Part shown: piece by piece, positions 46,284 to 57,750 of the stretch
Layout: the number at the start of each line of letters is the position of its first letter
Position numbering within the stretch: position 1 is the stretch's first letter
Assembly: GCA_001792895.1 (NCBI GenBank)
Contig: MARA01000010.1
Location: 124,001 to 188,000, forward strand
Direction of reading: 5' to 3'
From: Lentinus brumalis
Taxonomy: Eukaryota > Basidiomycota > Agaricomycetes > Polyporales > Polyporaceae
Length of the DNA stretch: 64,000 nucleotides
Program-made: the position numbers and the translations under genes
Notes under the pieces: generated by a model
Database searches by the model: none
Told to the model about the DNA's origin: nothing
Seen by the model: only the letters and a program-made list of their open reading frames with translations

Positions 46284-49200
46284 ATGCCACTGGCCTCTGA
46301 TGAGGGCAAGGGTAGCGTTATGATCAAAAGGCCGAAGCATTCCAGGGCTTGCTCTCTGTGTAGACGCAAGAAGAGTAAGAACATGCTGCTCCTACATAGT
46401 TGGTTGTATATTGACGTACCCTCAGTTCGGTGTAAGCAGGCCAGCCAACTTCCCAGTGGTGGTTCACGCTAAAAGTGGACACCAGGCGATGCCTCCGAGA
46501 AACCCGACTTACGATGCTCGAAGTGCGCTATGTATGACGTTCAATGCGACTTTGGACACGGAGAGGACGTGAGCCGGACAATCATCACATTACAGTTCGC
46601 ACGTACTGATGAAGGTCAAGAGTCGTCCTGTGCAGGTACCCGAAGACAGGGAAGCAGGCCTGCTCAATGCGCCAGAAGCTCATTACAGCTACGCCGAGAT
46701 GCTTGAGAAGCGACTCCGGCTAATGGAGGGCCTGCTGAGAAAGGTACAAAACTCACTTTCCCTCATCATATCATTCAATGGACACGTCGCTCTTTTTAAG
46801 CTGAGTACGAGTGAAGCCATGAACACATCTGACGAAGACTCGGCGGCACAACCCCGAGTTTCAGCCTCCAGCGCTCCGATCTCACACGACGCCCGGAACC
46901 TGCCTTCGTACTCTTCCTTCCGCCCGCCGCGGCCCATTCTCCCTCACTCAGATCGAAACAACGACATCCAGTCCAGCGACGACGAGGACGGTGAGGGACC
47001 TTGGACGGTAGTTGGAGATGGCTCGAGATACCACGGAAAGTCCAGCAGCGACTTCTTGATCCGCACACTTGCAGGATTCAAAGCCGGTAAAGCCAGTCGC
47101 CCATCAACGTGGAGTGGGTCTAGCACTCCTCGTAACAACGGTGATACAGTACGTCCGTCCTCGAGTATATTTGCTTTGTGATGCGTCTGACATATCCGAG
47201 CTGCTTTCCAGGGATGTCATCTCCCGCAGGCCACTATCCCAAGAACTTCCCCGGCCGATTTGCTAGAAAAGCTGGTCAACGCTTATTTCGAGGAATTCAA
47301 CATCTACTACCCGCTACTCCACCGACCAACATTCGAGCAAGCTATCCGAGACGAACTTCACGTCCGCGACGATGGCTTCTGTGCAGTTGTCCTTCTTGTC
47401 TGCGCAAACGGCAGTCGATGGGTTGAAGACAAACGCCTACAGCGTAACCGAGGGCATCCCCCAGGTCTGCACTGGTTCGAGCGCGCCGGGTGCGTAACCT
47501 CGGTCTTCCTTGAAAAGCCGCAGCTGCACGATCTCCAAGCGTTAATTGTACGCCCTACCTCTTACCTATCCATCGCTTGGTCGTTGATCTCGTGTGTAGC
47601 TGACGGTGGCTTACTTGAACGGCACGGACGCGCCCTATGGCACATGCACGGTGGTCGGGGTGGGGATACGTATGGCACAAGACGCCGGCGTCCATCGCAA
47701 GAAGACGTACGGCTCCACTCCGACCGTCGAAGATGAGCTCTGGCGTCGTGCCTTCTGGTACGTTGCGTCTTTATAGCCGCTGTCATGCATGCTGATGAGC
47801 ACCTTCAGGGTTCTGGTCGCAATGGACAGGCTCGGCAGCTTCGGGATGGGGCGGCCGTGCGCGATCCAAGATGAAGAGTATGTGTAGACCGCAGTACGCG
47901 ACCCATTACTCACCATCTCTGTCAGTTTTGATCTAGAACCTATGATTGAGTGCGACGATGAGTACTGGACGCCCGCCGACCCAGCTCTCGCCTTCCAGCA
48001 ACCACCTGGGCGACCGTGTCTGGTAGCCTTCGCCAACTGCCTCATGCGGCTGCTCAGAATCTTTGCGTTTGCCTCGCGTACAATAGTAGGTCTCCAGTAA
48101 CAAGAGACCCGTACTCGTTGTCAACCGCTCATCATTTACACACAGTACACCACCAACAAGTCGAAACTCTTGTTCGGCTTTGTCGGACCAGAATGGAAGC
48201 AAGGCATCGTCGCCGAGCTTGACTCTGCGCTCAATAAGTGGCTAGATTCCGTGCCTGAACACTGTACGCAGTTATCCCGCTTTCTATGACCGCCACGAAT
48301 CGACGCATATTTTCCTTTCCGCGACTGTGACAGTGCGATGGGACCCGAACATTCAAGACCCGCTATTCTTCAACCAGTCAGCGACGCTCTACGCGCTATA
48401 CTACCAAGCCCAGATCAGCATCCACCGCCCGTTCCTCCCATCCCGTCGCAGGCCCTCACTGGCGTCCCTGCCCTCGCTCACAATATGCGCCAGCGCCGCG
48501 CGGTCCTGCGTGGCCGTGCTCTACGCGCAGCATCAACGAACCGGACTCCCGAAGTGCACGCTCTGTTCGATGCTGGTGCCGCTGCAAACCGCGGCGACGA
48601 TGCTCGTGATCGCGCTGTCGGCGAGCAAGGCAAACGGGCGCGCGCGGGGGGTAGAGGCCATCGCGGACGAGATCGGGAAGTGCTTCGAGATGCTGCTCAG
48701 CACAGAACCTTAGTACGTCCTCGTCTAGCCATCCATCACGCCCATGCTCACGGCAGACTGACCGGCCTCGTCTCGCAGCCACCAGGGTGTCGGCAAGTTC
48801 AGGTGGGTCTCCGGCGCTGTCTAAGTACTCTCGATTCGCAAGTCTTGCCAGCCTACTAACGCCCGGACACCCGGACACCCGCAGAGCCGCGCTCCACGCG
48901 CTGCTGATCGCAGAGCGACCCTCTCCATCATCCTCACGCACGACCGCGTCCGAACAACCACGCTACCTCGGAGCTGACGACCTCGGCGGCCTCGTGGTCG
49001 CCATGCTGAACAACCTCAGCCTCTCCTCCCCGCTCGCCGACCTCGAAGACGTCGGGCCCTCCTGGGGCCACCCCGCCGAGGCGCCCTTCTACAATCCCAA
49101 GCCCAAGCCCAAGCTTCCACTCCAGTCCCCGCCGGCTGAAGTTGACAGTCACAGCATGCCTGTCCCCCAGCATCTCCGGAGATACAAGCGCAGACCTCGA

Positions 49201-49529
49201 TGAACAGACCACCTGAGTCTTCCAACACTACGGGATCCGGGAAACCTGCAGTCAAGCTCCCTGTATCTGCGCCACTGCCGGATAGTACAGACGACGGCTC
49301 GATCGACTTTACGCCGTTCTTCGCCGAGAACACGTACCTCACATCCATGCAAGCGACGCCCCCCGTCCTGTCCCCGTCCCCGTTCACCATGTACCCCGTC
49401 GCGTACGTCTACATACCATCTCGTGCTGTTCAGCCGTACCGGATTTTAGCTGACTCGACGGCATACCACAGACCAGACGAATGGGTCGTGCACCTCGGCT
49501 ACAACCCCAGTCTCAGCGAAGGCCTTTGA
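46284..49529 (+). CDS. Zn2Cys6 transcription factor D
   Basis: Start MPLASDEGKGSVMIKRP at 46284. Cluster: exon 46284-46374 ends RACSLCRRKK; 6-nt micro-exon TTCGGT (46426-46431) supplies I-R-C; exon from 46496 gives DASEKPDLRCSKCAMYDVQC. Then a coiled segment YAEMLEKRLRLMEGLLRK, an acidic linker QSSDDEDGEG, and the fungal_trans region: LVNAYFEEFNIYYPLLHRPTFEQ, FCAVVLLVCANGSRW, RMAQDAGVHRKKTYGSTPTVEDELWRRAFW in pieces, RPCAIQDED, CDDEYWTPADPALAF, FGFVGPEWKQGIVAELDSAL and RWDPNIQDPLFFNQSATLY. In the tail the frame breaks near the C5 run 49164-49168; one extra C joins SMPVP to SPEIQAQTSMNRPPES. After a 69-nt intron the last exon ends DEWVVHLGYNPSLSEGL at 49529. Intact cluster, so a likely functional nuclear regulator; targets unknown. 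Confidence 0.82.
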
Positions 49530-49931
49530 CGGGCACACAGCAAATTACTCTGCACACGATAGACAAACACAAGTAGACACCAATTGAAACGACAGGAGAA
49601 GTATGTACATCGATGAACGTACGCAGCCGTAGCTGGTCAGTACCAAGTAGAAACGTGATGAGTACTGTGGACGAATGACGTGGGGTAGACATGAGTTGCT
49701 ACAGCAGCGGCTTTAGCGTGGCTAGAGGTAAGAGAGAGTAATGGGAAGGGGGTAGCAGGCACGAAACGTGTTTTATGGGTGTTCTCAACCCCTTTCTTCA
49801 TAGCCAGATATGCAACGCGGCCGCGCACTGCGACGACCGCACCACGCGACGAACGAACGAACAGCGAAAGCAGCGAAACCCATGACAAGCCAAACAGAGC
49901 TAAGGAGCGAGGAGAAAGGCCCCTCTCGGAC
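49530..49931. other. Convergent 3' spacer
   Basis: 3' flanks of regulator D and of the disordered protein gene. No gene. Confidence 0.5.
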
Positions 49932-51296
49932 CTACCGCCCGTTCGACATCTGGATCATGAACCAGATGTCGGTGAGGACGTCGTTGTTCCTCGACGGCGA
50001 CGAAAACGCCTCTCGAGTTCCGCCAGGATCCACGCCCGTACGCAACAACGGCCGCCGCGAGAACTGCAGCATGCGCGATATGTCGTCAAACAAGTCTCCC
50101 CCGCCCGACGACGACGTCGCCACCTGCAGTGGGCGCAACGGGCGCAGCGGCGGCGGCGGCGGCGGAAGGGGCCGGTCCGGGATGAGCCTGAGCGGCGCGA
50201 GGGTGCTGTGGCCGTGAGGCTGCGGCTGCGAATGGTGATGAGGGGGAGTGGGAGTGGGATTGGACGGGCGCGCCCGCCGCTCGCGCTCGCGGTCACGGTG
50301 CCGACGCCTGCCAGCACCTGTGTGGTGGCGATCCACACGCCTGTCGATCCGCTCCTGCTGCTCTTGAATCCCCGCAGGCGGTACCACACGGGCCGGTGGG
50401 GGAGACTCGGACGAGCTCGACCCCGGGTGGGCCTGAGACTGATGTGGTTGTGGATGCGGATGTAAGGCAGCGGGCGCCAGCAAGTCTCGATGCGGCCGCG
50501 ACGGGTCGGAAGTGTCTTGCGGGGCCACGTCTTCGCCAGACGAACCAGAGCTGTCGATGTCTGCGACGTTCCCCGAGCTCTCCTCCGAAAAGGGTAGGTT
50601 TCGTGAATGCCCACGACCGTCTTCGTCGCTTGAACTAGTGCCTGAGCCCGAGCCGCTCGCACCATCCGTCTGCTGTCCTGCTGATCGAGTAATGCTATGG
50701 CGATCAAGGGTGTCATCAGACTTAGACTGCGGTAGGACGGCTGAGCCCCAGGGCGAAGGGCTGTTTCGAGGAGGGCCCGCCGGTGTCGCCTTTGCCCACG
50801 CTCGGATACTGGCACGGGTTGGAAGCTGCTCGTCGCTGGAAGACGACGTTGACGTCTCATTCGCCGGAGAGGCTGAAGAGGCCGCTTGTGGCGGTGGGGA
50901 TGTACCTGGCGATGGTGCTTGCAGACCTGTTACAGCGGAGACTGGGACATGCTTGCCGCCCGTACCTGGAGACGCGCAGATGGGACGAGGAGACTCCGCG
51001 AGATCGGGGGTGGTGGCAGTAGTGTTCGAAGTGTGTACGTACGAACCCAATGAAGGGTTGGTGCTATCTTCGAAAGATCGTTGCAAGAGCTGATTGGAGT
51101 CAGTGTGGAATGATAGCGATGGGTACCATGGATATACCTTTCCGCTAGAGGAACCAGAGCCCGATCCTGAGGTTATTGCAGATGTTGTGATACGCAGTTC
51201 GCTTGGGGCACAGTGTGCGTGTGGTGAGTCGGGCGTTTGAGACGGGGAAGACGAGGATGTCGGAGCATCAGTGTCTGCGCGATGTCGCCTGTGCAT
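49932..51296 (-). CDS. Intrinsically disordered Ser/Pro/His-rich protein
   Basis: About 438-454 residues from ATG at 51296 (MHRRHRADTDAPTSSSSP). Nearly all low complexity: Ser/Gly runs (SGSGSGSSSG), Pro/His runs, a charged RRRHRDRERERRARP patch and a PPPPPPLRPLRPLQ stretch. The C-terminal ~60 residues are different and look folded or conserved: GGGDLFDDISRMLQFSRRPLL and NNDVLTDIWFMIQMSNGR. A 48-nt GTATAT...CAATCAG stretch after SGKV is a likely stopless in-frame intron with an ACTGAC branch site. The plus-strand frame across it is a shadow of the repetitive composition. Function unknown; a scaffold or regulatory protein binding through its C-terminal helix is a guess. Confidence 0.55.
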   Translation of the reverse strand: MHRRHRADTDAPTSSSSPSQTPDSPHAHCAPSELRITTSAITSGSGSGSSSGKVYPWYPSLSFHTDSNQLLQRSFEDSTNPSLGSYVHTSNTTATTPDLAESPRPICASPGTGGKHVPVSAVTGLQAPSPGTSPPPQAASSASPANETSTSSSSDEQLPTRASIRAWAKATPAGPPRNSPSPWGSAVLPQSKSDDTLDRHSITRSAGQQTDGASGSGSGTSSSDEDGRGHSRNLPFSEESSGNVADIDSSGSSGEDVAPQDTSDPSRPHRDLLAPAALHPHPQPHQSQAHPGSSSSESPPPARVVPPAGIQEQQERIDRRVDRHHTGAGRRRHRDRERERRARPSNPTPTPPHHHSQPQPHGHSTLAPLRLIPDRPLPPPPPPLRPLRPLQVATSSSGGGDLFDDISRMLQFSRRPLLRTGVDPGGTREAFSSPSRNNDVLTDIWFMIQMSNGR

Positions 51297-53682
51297 GTTG
51301 ATGATAGACGATGATCGTTTCTGGGCTCACAACGTTCATATCAGCAATGCCATGGAAGTAGCAAGAGACGAAAACGAGAACGAGAACTGATCAATCGCGA
51401 CTGCTGCCTTTCCCCGCCCTCCATTCGCCCTCAAGACGCTACAGCCTGTCCTAGAGCTCGTCGTCGGTCTCTGCACATCACCGGCCCGCGAGCATTATCT
51501 GAAAGCTGGATACATCTCTTCGCCGCGCACCCCAAGATCATCGAGTTCCTCAAGTAGGACGTGCGGCGGCGGCGAGACTAACAGCAGCAGCGAACCAAGC
51601 GACCAGCGTCCAAAGACCGACACCGCGGTGGCCCGACCACACCGGCCCGCCGCCCCAGAGAGAGGTGGCACGACTTGTTCTACTGCAGCTACATAATGGC
51701 TGCCACTGACGCGCTGTGGCGAGCCAGATCGCGCACATCTGAACGTTGGACTCTTGAATCGTAGCACGAGAGCCTGCAAAGCTCTCGTCCTCAAGCAACC
51801 GAAGCGGCATCGCCATCCGGGCTCCGCCCAGAGCCCGGCCTGAGCTGTCACCATGCCACGAAGACTTGGCCTCGGCGATGCGTACTACAGTCCTGACGCG
51901 CTCTGGAATCACAGACAGCTTGAGCTCGGTGAAGTTTCAGCTCATGCACCGTGCAAGGGGTGGCGGGGGGCTCGGTGCCCGTCCACAGAGAGCGATACCC
52001 TCGACACCCCGACGAGGAACTCTTCGAAAACGGAGAGAAACATTCAAATGACTGGACTCACCGTGCTCTGACGTATCAATGGCGGATGAAAACCGGTGTA
52101 CAACCTGAATGCGCGCTAGCTGCAGAAGATGTGAGCAAAATGTCTGAAGACGAAATCCGAACTTAGAGACAAGTGGGGGAAGGAGGAAGAGATGCGTTGG
52201 GAGACGGGACGAAAGAGACGACTTGTTTTGGCCGCAGAGCAGCCTAGACCTGGGTAGAAGCAAGCGCCGGTACAGAGTTGCCCGTCACGTCGCCGGCTCC
52301 ATGACCACAATGGCCTGCCCCACGATCGCGCGTACTTAGCTTGTCCCCAGTCACTTACTTATCGGTAGAACGAGCCCCGGGTCACGCGCACGTCCAACCT
52401 CGGATCCCTGGATGTTAGCAACGTACGACCAACGAACGTTGAACGCAATTGCCCGTTGGCCGTCGGAGTCTTTCCGGGCAGCTTCAGGCCCAGGGCGCTG
52501 ACATCTCACGTAAGACGAGGATGTGTGGCAGGTAAGATACACCAATACCCAGTCCTCTCTGTGCGGTACCTGGATATCGAGCATGCCACCCAACATCAGA
52601 ACACCAGTACATGCAGAGAAACAGAAACTTACGTCAGCCAGCTGGCAGTTTTGCTCCCGACGTCACCTCTATCGTCGCCGCCGTCCGTCCGAATGGGCGT
52701 CGTCCAGAGATGCCTGCGATGTAGTTCGCCGCGAGAGGAATACCGGAGAGAAACGCAGAGGCGCAGATACATCGCCGCGGAGTTTCACTCCGTTGATACT
52801 CCGCTCGTGCCGTGTGCCGCTGCTACATATGTAGACATATATGTAGCTGGTTTGGCTGTTCCTTTGAAGATTGAACCTCAGTTCGTTCACGGAACTACAC
52901 ACCCGCATGGTGTTGCATGGCGACGAACATGATATGAACCTCTGTATGTATCGACATGGATCGGTCATCGAACAAACACCGCTAGTCCTATCCTGCCCTA
53001 TGCACGCTTCCAACGCGACCAGGGCCAATGCCTAGCCAGTATCTTGAGACCAAATCCTCGGGTATATTATGCAGACGGATGGCCCAGGCCCCAGCTACAA
53101 CGACGAGGCTCCGCGAGACAGCGCGCCGACCATCGTATGGTCGAACTTCCCCGTCGAAGGACATGTCTGACACAAAAAACGTTGGGCGCAAGACAGCCAG
53201 ATGCTTCAATGAACCACATCGTAGTTGCAGCTCAACTCCTCTCAAGAGGTCGGATGTCTACTAGGCTCTTGACTAGGCTGCGTGGGTTGTGCAGGAAACC
53301 GGGCGTTTCAGTTGCCATTCTAGGATCTGTCGCTTCCCACGATCACGCTGTGTTAAGGGCAGGCCGCATCCCAATCGGGAGCTGAGACGCCCGTCGAAGT
53401 TATCGTACACAGACCGCCCGGCGAGCTCGACACTCAGCGCACCCTCAAGACGTGAGTACCGTTCATTCTGGCTGTATGATGCTTCCAGGCTGTCGCGGAC
53501 GATGTTTCGTGCGTCTGTGCAAAATTGGGGCGGGAACGGAGGCTGGACTCATGCTGGATGGGCGTCGTGGCGAGCGGATGGAGACTAGGGCCGCCCGGAC
53601 TTCGTTCCTCTCACATCTTCGACCTCTGGCCGGAACGCACTCTGACTCTTAACTCGACAGTCAAAACTCCGGCGATTACACA
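51297..53682. other. 2.4-kb region without a resolved gene
   Basis: Contains the upstream region of the disordered-protein gene and of RPS2. On the minus strand between about 52800 and 52360 several pieces look coding (KTASWLTYRTERTGYWCIL, LKLPGKTPTANGQLRSTFVG, and GRTLLTSRDPRLDVRVTRG) with plausible splice sites, but I could not chain them; a small minus-strand gene is possible there. Confidence 0.35.
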
Positions 53683-53888
53683 ATGGCTGACTCTGCACGC
53701 GGACGCGGCGGCTTTGGACGTGGGCGTGGTGACCGTGGACGGGGCCGTCGGGGTCCCCGTCGCGGTGGCCGCAAGGACGAGGAGAAGGAGTGGTGAGTAC
53801 TCTCCGCATTTCGCGACTGCCCCGCATTCCAACCCCATTCGTGCGACCCAGGGTCCCCGTCACCAAGCTCGGCCGTCTCGTGAAGGAT

Positions 53889-53926
<38 letters not shown>

Positions 53927-54573
53927 GCTCCCCGTCAAGGAGTACCAGATCATCGACTTCTTCCTCCCCAAGCTCAAGGACGAGGTCATGAAGATCATGC
54001 CCGTGCAGAAGCAGACCCGCGCCGGACAGCGCACGCGCTTCAAGGCGTTCGTCGCCATCGGCGATTTCGACGGTCACGTCGGTCTCGGTGTCAAGTGCGC
54101 GAAGGAGGTCGCGACCGCCATCCGTGGCGCCATCGTCCTCGCCAAGCTCTCCGTCGTCCCCGTCCGGAGAGGCTACTGGGGTGCCAACCTCGGTGAGCCG
54201 CACACCGTGCCCTCCAAGGTCAGCGGCAAGGTCGGCTCCGTCATGTGCCGTCTCATCCCCGCCCCCCGTGGTACCGGTCTCGTTGCTGCGCCCGCGTCGA
54301 AGCGTCTTCTCCAGCTTGCGGGTGTCGAGGATTGCTACACGCAGTCCAAGGGTTCGACCGCGACGATGGGCAACTTCTTGAAGGCGACCTTCGCTGCCGT
54401 GAGTCTCCGCGTATTTCTGGGTCTAGTGCAGGCGAACTAACGAATCTTTGCAGATCACGAAAACATACGCGTTCCTCACGCCCGATCTCTGGCGCGACAT
54501 TCCCCTCTCCAAGTTCCCCTACGACGAGCACAGTGCGCACCTACAGTTCGCGCAGGGCAAGAAGGCGTACTAG
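53683..54573 (+). CDS. RPS2: 40S ribosomal protein S2 (uS5)
   Basis: 258 residues from three exons: 53683-53792, 53852-54398 and 54454-54573; phases fit. uS5 sits near the decoding centre and mRNA entry of the small subunit and contributes to accuracy. The N-terminus is the typical Arg/Gly-rich segment ([20 protein letters not shown]), usually arginine-methylated in eukaryotes. The conserved core follows: [40 protein letters not shown], and [20 protein letters not shown], ending [21 protein letters not shown]. Codon use is strongly biased toward C-ending codons, as expected for high expression. Exon 1 codes only the RGG tail, an intron position that fits a fast-evolving N-terminus. Start chosen at CACAATGG, the first ATG in frame. 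Confidence 0.98.
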
Positions 54574-55466
54574 ACGTTTTCTCGGTCCGGCGGCGGTTCG
54601 GGAGGGTAGACTGTTGATTCGATTGTACTGCTGCTGTGTTTTTAGCATATCGCTTTCCACCACCAAAACGCTCCTAGGGATGTCATACCTCCATGATGCA
54701 TTATGTTTATGACCCCACCACATCCGCGTCCGAGTGCAGTGTCTTCAGAAGACGCAACCACCGTGAACCCCCGCCGTGTGTACGAGGACAATCATCGCGT
54801 TACTTGACGTCAGTGGTGAGTCGATAGCACGCGTCACTCGAAGATGTAAGTTTTACTCAAAAGTTTCATTTGCGTTTTGCATACATCCAGCTATTTTATG
54901 ACTGGCTACATGCTATTCTACGGTGTGGTGTGAAGGTGTAGAGGCTTCCTAGACGGTGTTCCCGAAGGCTGCAAGACGCCCTCAGCCGGTTATGCGCGGA
55001 TGGTAGCGGTGTACCAGGACTCCGACATCCGATATTCGATGGAAGGAATGCGTTGAAGCCTTCCATGAGGTTCGGCCGGTGCATAAACACATGTCCCACC
55101 TCCATCATGAGACTGGAGATCGGGGTTCGTCTCGGGATATGCCACTGCAAGAGTGCGACATACTTTGATGAACTCATCTCGCACGAAGGGTCCTTTGCTC
55201 GTTGAAGCCTGTACATAGTGATGTTGCACCTCTTCGGAGGCACGATCCGGGCGTGGAGGTGGTACCGCTACCCGGTACGGGTGGTGGAGTGTAGGTCGGT
55301 AGTAGGACGTGCAGGGCGCTGTGCAGCGGAGACCTGGTGCGTCGGGCTTCTTTGGTTGTCCTAGGTGATGCGCTGACAGGCCGGTAGTCTCACTTGTCAT
55401 CCGCTTGTGCGACCCCGGCAGGCGTCCTGTGACCGCGCCGACTCGGAGGGCGCCGCACAACCACAA
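54574..55466. other. 3' flank of RPS2 and spacer
   Basis: T-rich 3' region to about 54720, then weakly coding DNA. A 158-residue minus-strand frame (55466-54990) lacks any motif and I leave it uncalled. Confidence 0.45.
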
Positions 55467-56006
55467 CTAGCTGGGATGTGTGAGGTGTCCCGTTGAGGCA
55501 GATCGCTGTGGTCCGTGTTCGAAGCTGCCGCGGGGGTGGTAGCGGGCGTCCATGGCCTGGGTTAACGCGGGCCGTAGGAGGGTCCGCTGAACTGCAGGGC
55601 GTCGAGCGCAATCGTCGAGGTCCCTGTAGCTGTGTAGCTGTTGGGCCGTCGGGGCGTGATATGGTGGTGAGTGTATCTGGATTCTGTGTGAGATGTGCGA
55701 TGACAGCTGATGGACTGCGCCAGTGAGGGCGTCAGAGGACATCCTGTCCGACGGTCCGCAGTGCCTTCCGGGCCTGTTGGGGTGTGTCGCATGCGCCTTC
55801 GCAGGAACTTGATAGCGGAGTACCTGGGGTCGGAGGGGGCACCTCGGGATGCACTGACAGTCCTGTAGCCCACTCGTCGTCCGGTGTGCACGACTGCGGG
55901 CGGGAGTCCGTAGTCGTGGATGTTCCTCCGTATCCTGCGCGGCCAGGGCCTTGTAGTATGCCTTGGTCGCATCGTCGGCGAAAGGACCGAATGACCTTAC
56001 AACCAC
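55467..56006 (-). CDS. Hypothetical protein (candidate)
   Basis: 179-residue frame beginning MVVRSFGPFADDATKAYYKA, turning Arg/His/Pro rich. The first ~25 residues look like real protein. In the second half competing frames (SCTPDDEWATGLSVHPEVP) look equally plausible, so an intron or frame break is likely near 55900. It lies just downstream of basic-family copy 2 on the same strand and might be its 3' part. No domain recognised. Confidence 0.25.
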   Translation of the reverse strand: MVVRSFGPFADDATKAYYKALAAQDTEEHPRLRTPARSRAHRTTSGLQDCQCIPRCPLRPQVLRYQVPAKAHATHPNRPGRHCGPSDRMSSDALTGAVHQLSSHISHRIQIHSPPYHAPTAQQLHSYRDLDDCARRPAVQRTLLRPALTQAMDARYHPRGSFEHGPQRSASTGHLTHPS

Positions 56007-56204
56007 CCGGGGAGCGGAGGAGGTGAGCGCGCTCCAGTGCTCTAGTACGGCCCCGCAATCGAGTGGCTCAGATAATCCTGGGTCTAACAGATGTCCAAGC
56101 TGGGAAGATGGGACGGAAGCTGTCGGACGGGTAAAAGGGAGGCTTGGAGAGAGGGCGAGTGACCTCGTACGCGGTACTTCGTGTATGAAGATGGTGAGTG
56201 TAGT

Positions 56205-56874
56205 TCAGTCAACTTTGAGGGATGACCGCCTGTCTTGGTGACGAAGGGTGCTGCGGCCGTGCGAACCTTGGAGGAGTCGCCGCCCGGTAATCGAGCCCAC
56301 AGGCTGGATGATCCGAACGCTGCTCATCCATGCTTCCAGGGCCAGACCGGATGAGCCTGCGGACTCGACGTGTGGGTATAGCCACCAGACGGTGTGGAAA
56401 AACGTGTCTGGGACCCACGCTTCGGAGAACGCGCGCTGTCCTCCTCCTGTACCAGGATTTGCGGACACCTTGAGCGACCATTTCAGACATCTGAGGTACT
56501 GTTTGACCGGGTGCTGGGCGGCGACCGAATCGTCCGCATGGGGTGGATCATAACGGTAACCGCCGTCCTTGAGCGGTGAGAACTGGTACGCATCGCGCGT
56601 GGGGGTTGTGCTCGGTTCGCGTTTCCGCTCGGCGCCGGTAGCCGGGAACTCGGAGGCTCTGTTACTTGGATCATCTCGAGCTGAACCACCTTCCACCTCA
56701 TGAGATATGGTGGGCTCGCTGCGGGCTATGGACAGTGTCCGGTGGTGAGTGATTGCGTGGCATGTGGTACGAATATTGAAGCTTACCTCGGTGCAGGCAG
56801 TACAAGCGGTACCCGTCCACGTTCTCGCGCATGACAACAAAGAGCAAGGGGTCTTGAGGGGACCAGCGGGGCAT
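56205..56874 (-). CDS. Basic-protein family copy 2, lacking the basic tail
   Basis: Exon 1 56874-56787 (MPRWSPQDPLLFVVMREN, GYRLYCLHR), a 61-nt intron 56786-56726 (GTAAGC...CCATAG), exon 2 56725-56205. Phase 1 joins to give ARSEPTISHEVEGG. Shares ARSEP, DAYQFSPL, and HPVKQYLRCLKWSLKV with copy 1 (HPAVERYLRCLRGSLQV). It then diverges (WWLYPHVESAG) and stops at 56205 without the Lys/Arg-rich half. Either a shorter family member with its own 5' exon, or a copy whose 3' half was lost. Family function unknown. Confidence 0.5.
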
Positions 56875-57740
56875 CTAGCGAAATCGGCGGTGGCAACGGT
56901 CGGCAGCGAAGATAGGAGTACGTTAGCCGCGTCTCTGGCGCGTCGGAGTTGTCTCCGGATCGTGGTCTGCGGCCATCCCGCGATCTCTGGGTGGCGTAAC
57001 GGGCCCTTGGCCGGACATCGTCGTGGCGGACATCGGCACTGGTGGTGCGTACGTCCTGCGTGTGGTGGGGTCGGGAAGTCGTCAGCATCCTGTTCGCTGA
57101 CCTGTACGTCCGCAGGAGGTGCCCCTCTGGAGGTGTCGGGTCATCCTGGTCGCCTATGGTGATAGAGCATTGCGTGGGCGAGCCGTCGATGAAGTGTGGA
57201 ACCAGGCCCTCATCGGTGGTTTCTCGACGGCAAGGCTGGATACGGCGCAACACGGGGACGCATTGAGGATGGGACATGGCAGCGGTGAGGAGGAGACCTG
57301 GACTCTTCATCGTCCCAGGTCCATCGGAGTGGGGGAAGCGACTGAAGGAATGTGGTCGGCGTCGGTGCCCGTCTTGCGTCAATGTTCCCGACGCAAACAA
57401 GCTCTGAGAATGCGTCCGACGCCTCAGAACCTCGTTCTCAGTTTCAGCAGCTCGCTGTCGAGTGAGCCTCGCTTTCGCGCGGCCGAGCGGGGATCGCCGG
57501 GGAAGTCCCGCACTGTAAGACGGCGGTGTCAGCCACCACCCGAGGACGGACAGCCCATGCTACTCACCGTGGTAAGGATATAGGTGAGAAGTTTGTCTAT
57601 GAGAGTATATGTGAGAGAGGCTGGTGGTTGGCCGCCATGGTTGACGACCATGCTGTTGGATGCAGGTGGCAGCGAAGAAGATGAGAGGAAGGTTGAGGAA
57701 GGGGGAGATGTTGTTGGCCTCTCTCCGCTCGCAGCTGGCC
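56875..57740. other. Minus-strand leader/exon region of copy 2
   Basis: Downstream of a TATA box at 57750-57741 lie a pyrimidine-rich leader, an ATG (MVVNHGGQPPASLTYTLIDK, 57641) and a GTGAGT donor near 57557. A further long minus-strand frame to 56783 contains RLTRQRAAETENEVLRRR, reminiscent of a basic coiled coil, but phases do not join and I do not call a separate gene. Confidence 0.35.
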
Positions 57741-57750
57741 TTATATATCC
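57741..57750 (-). promoter_or_regulatory. TATA box (GGATATATAA on minus strand)
   Basis: Followed by GGCC and a CT-rich leader, then an ATG about 100 bases on. The leader motif ACAAACTTCTCA recurs after the TATA box of copy 3. Confidence 0.5.

Noticed and set aside
49779..50465. 228-residue plus-strand frame opposite the disordered protein
   Set aside because: Arginine-rich shadow of Ser/Pro/His repeats; the minus strand has a start, an intron and a distinctive C-terminus.
53676..54203. 175-residue minus-strand frame opposite RPS2
   Set aside because: Shadow created by strong C-ending codon bias in a ribosomal protein gene; Asp/Leu/Glu-rich without any domain.
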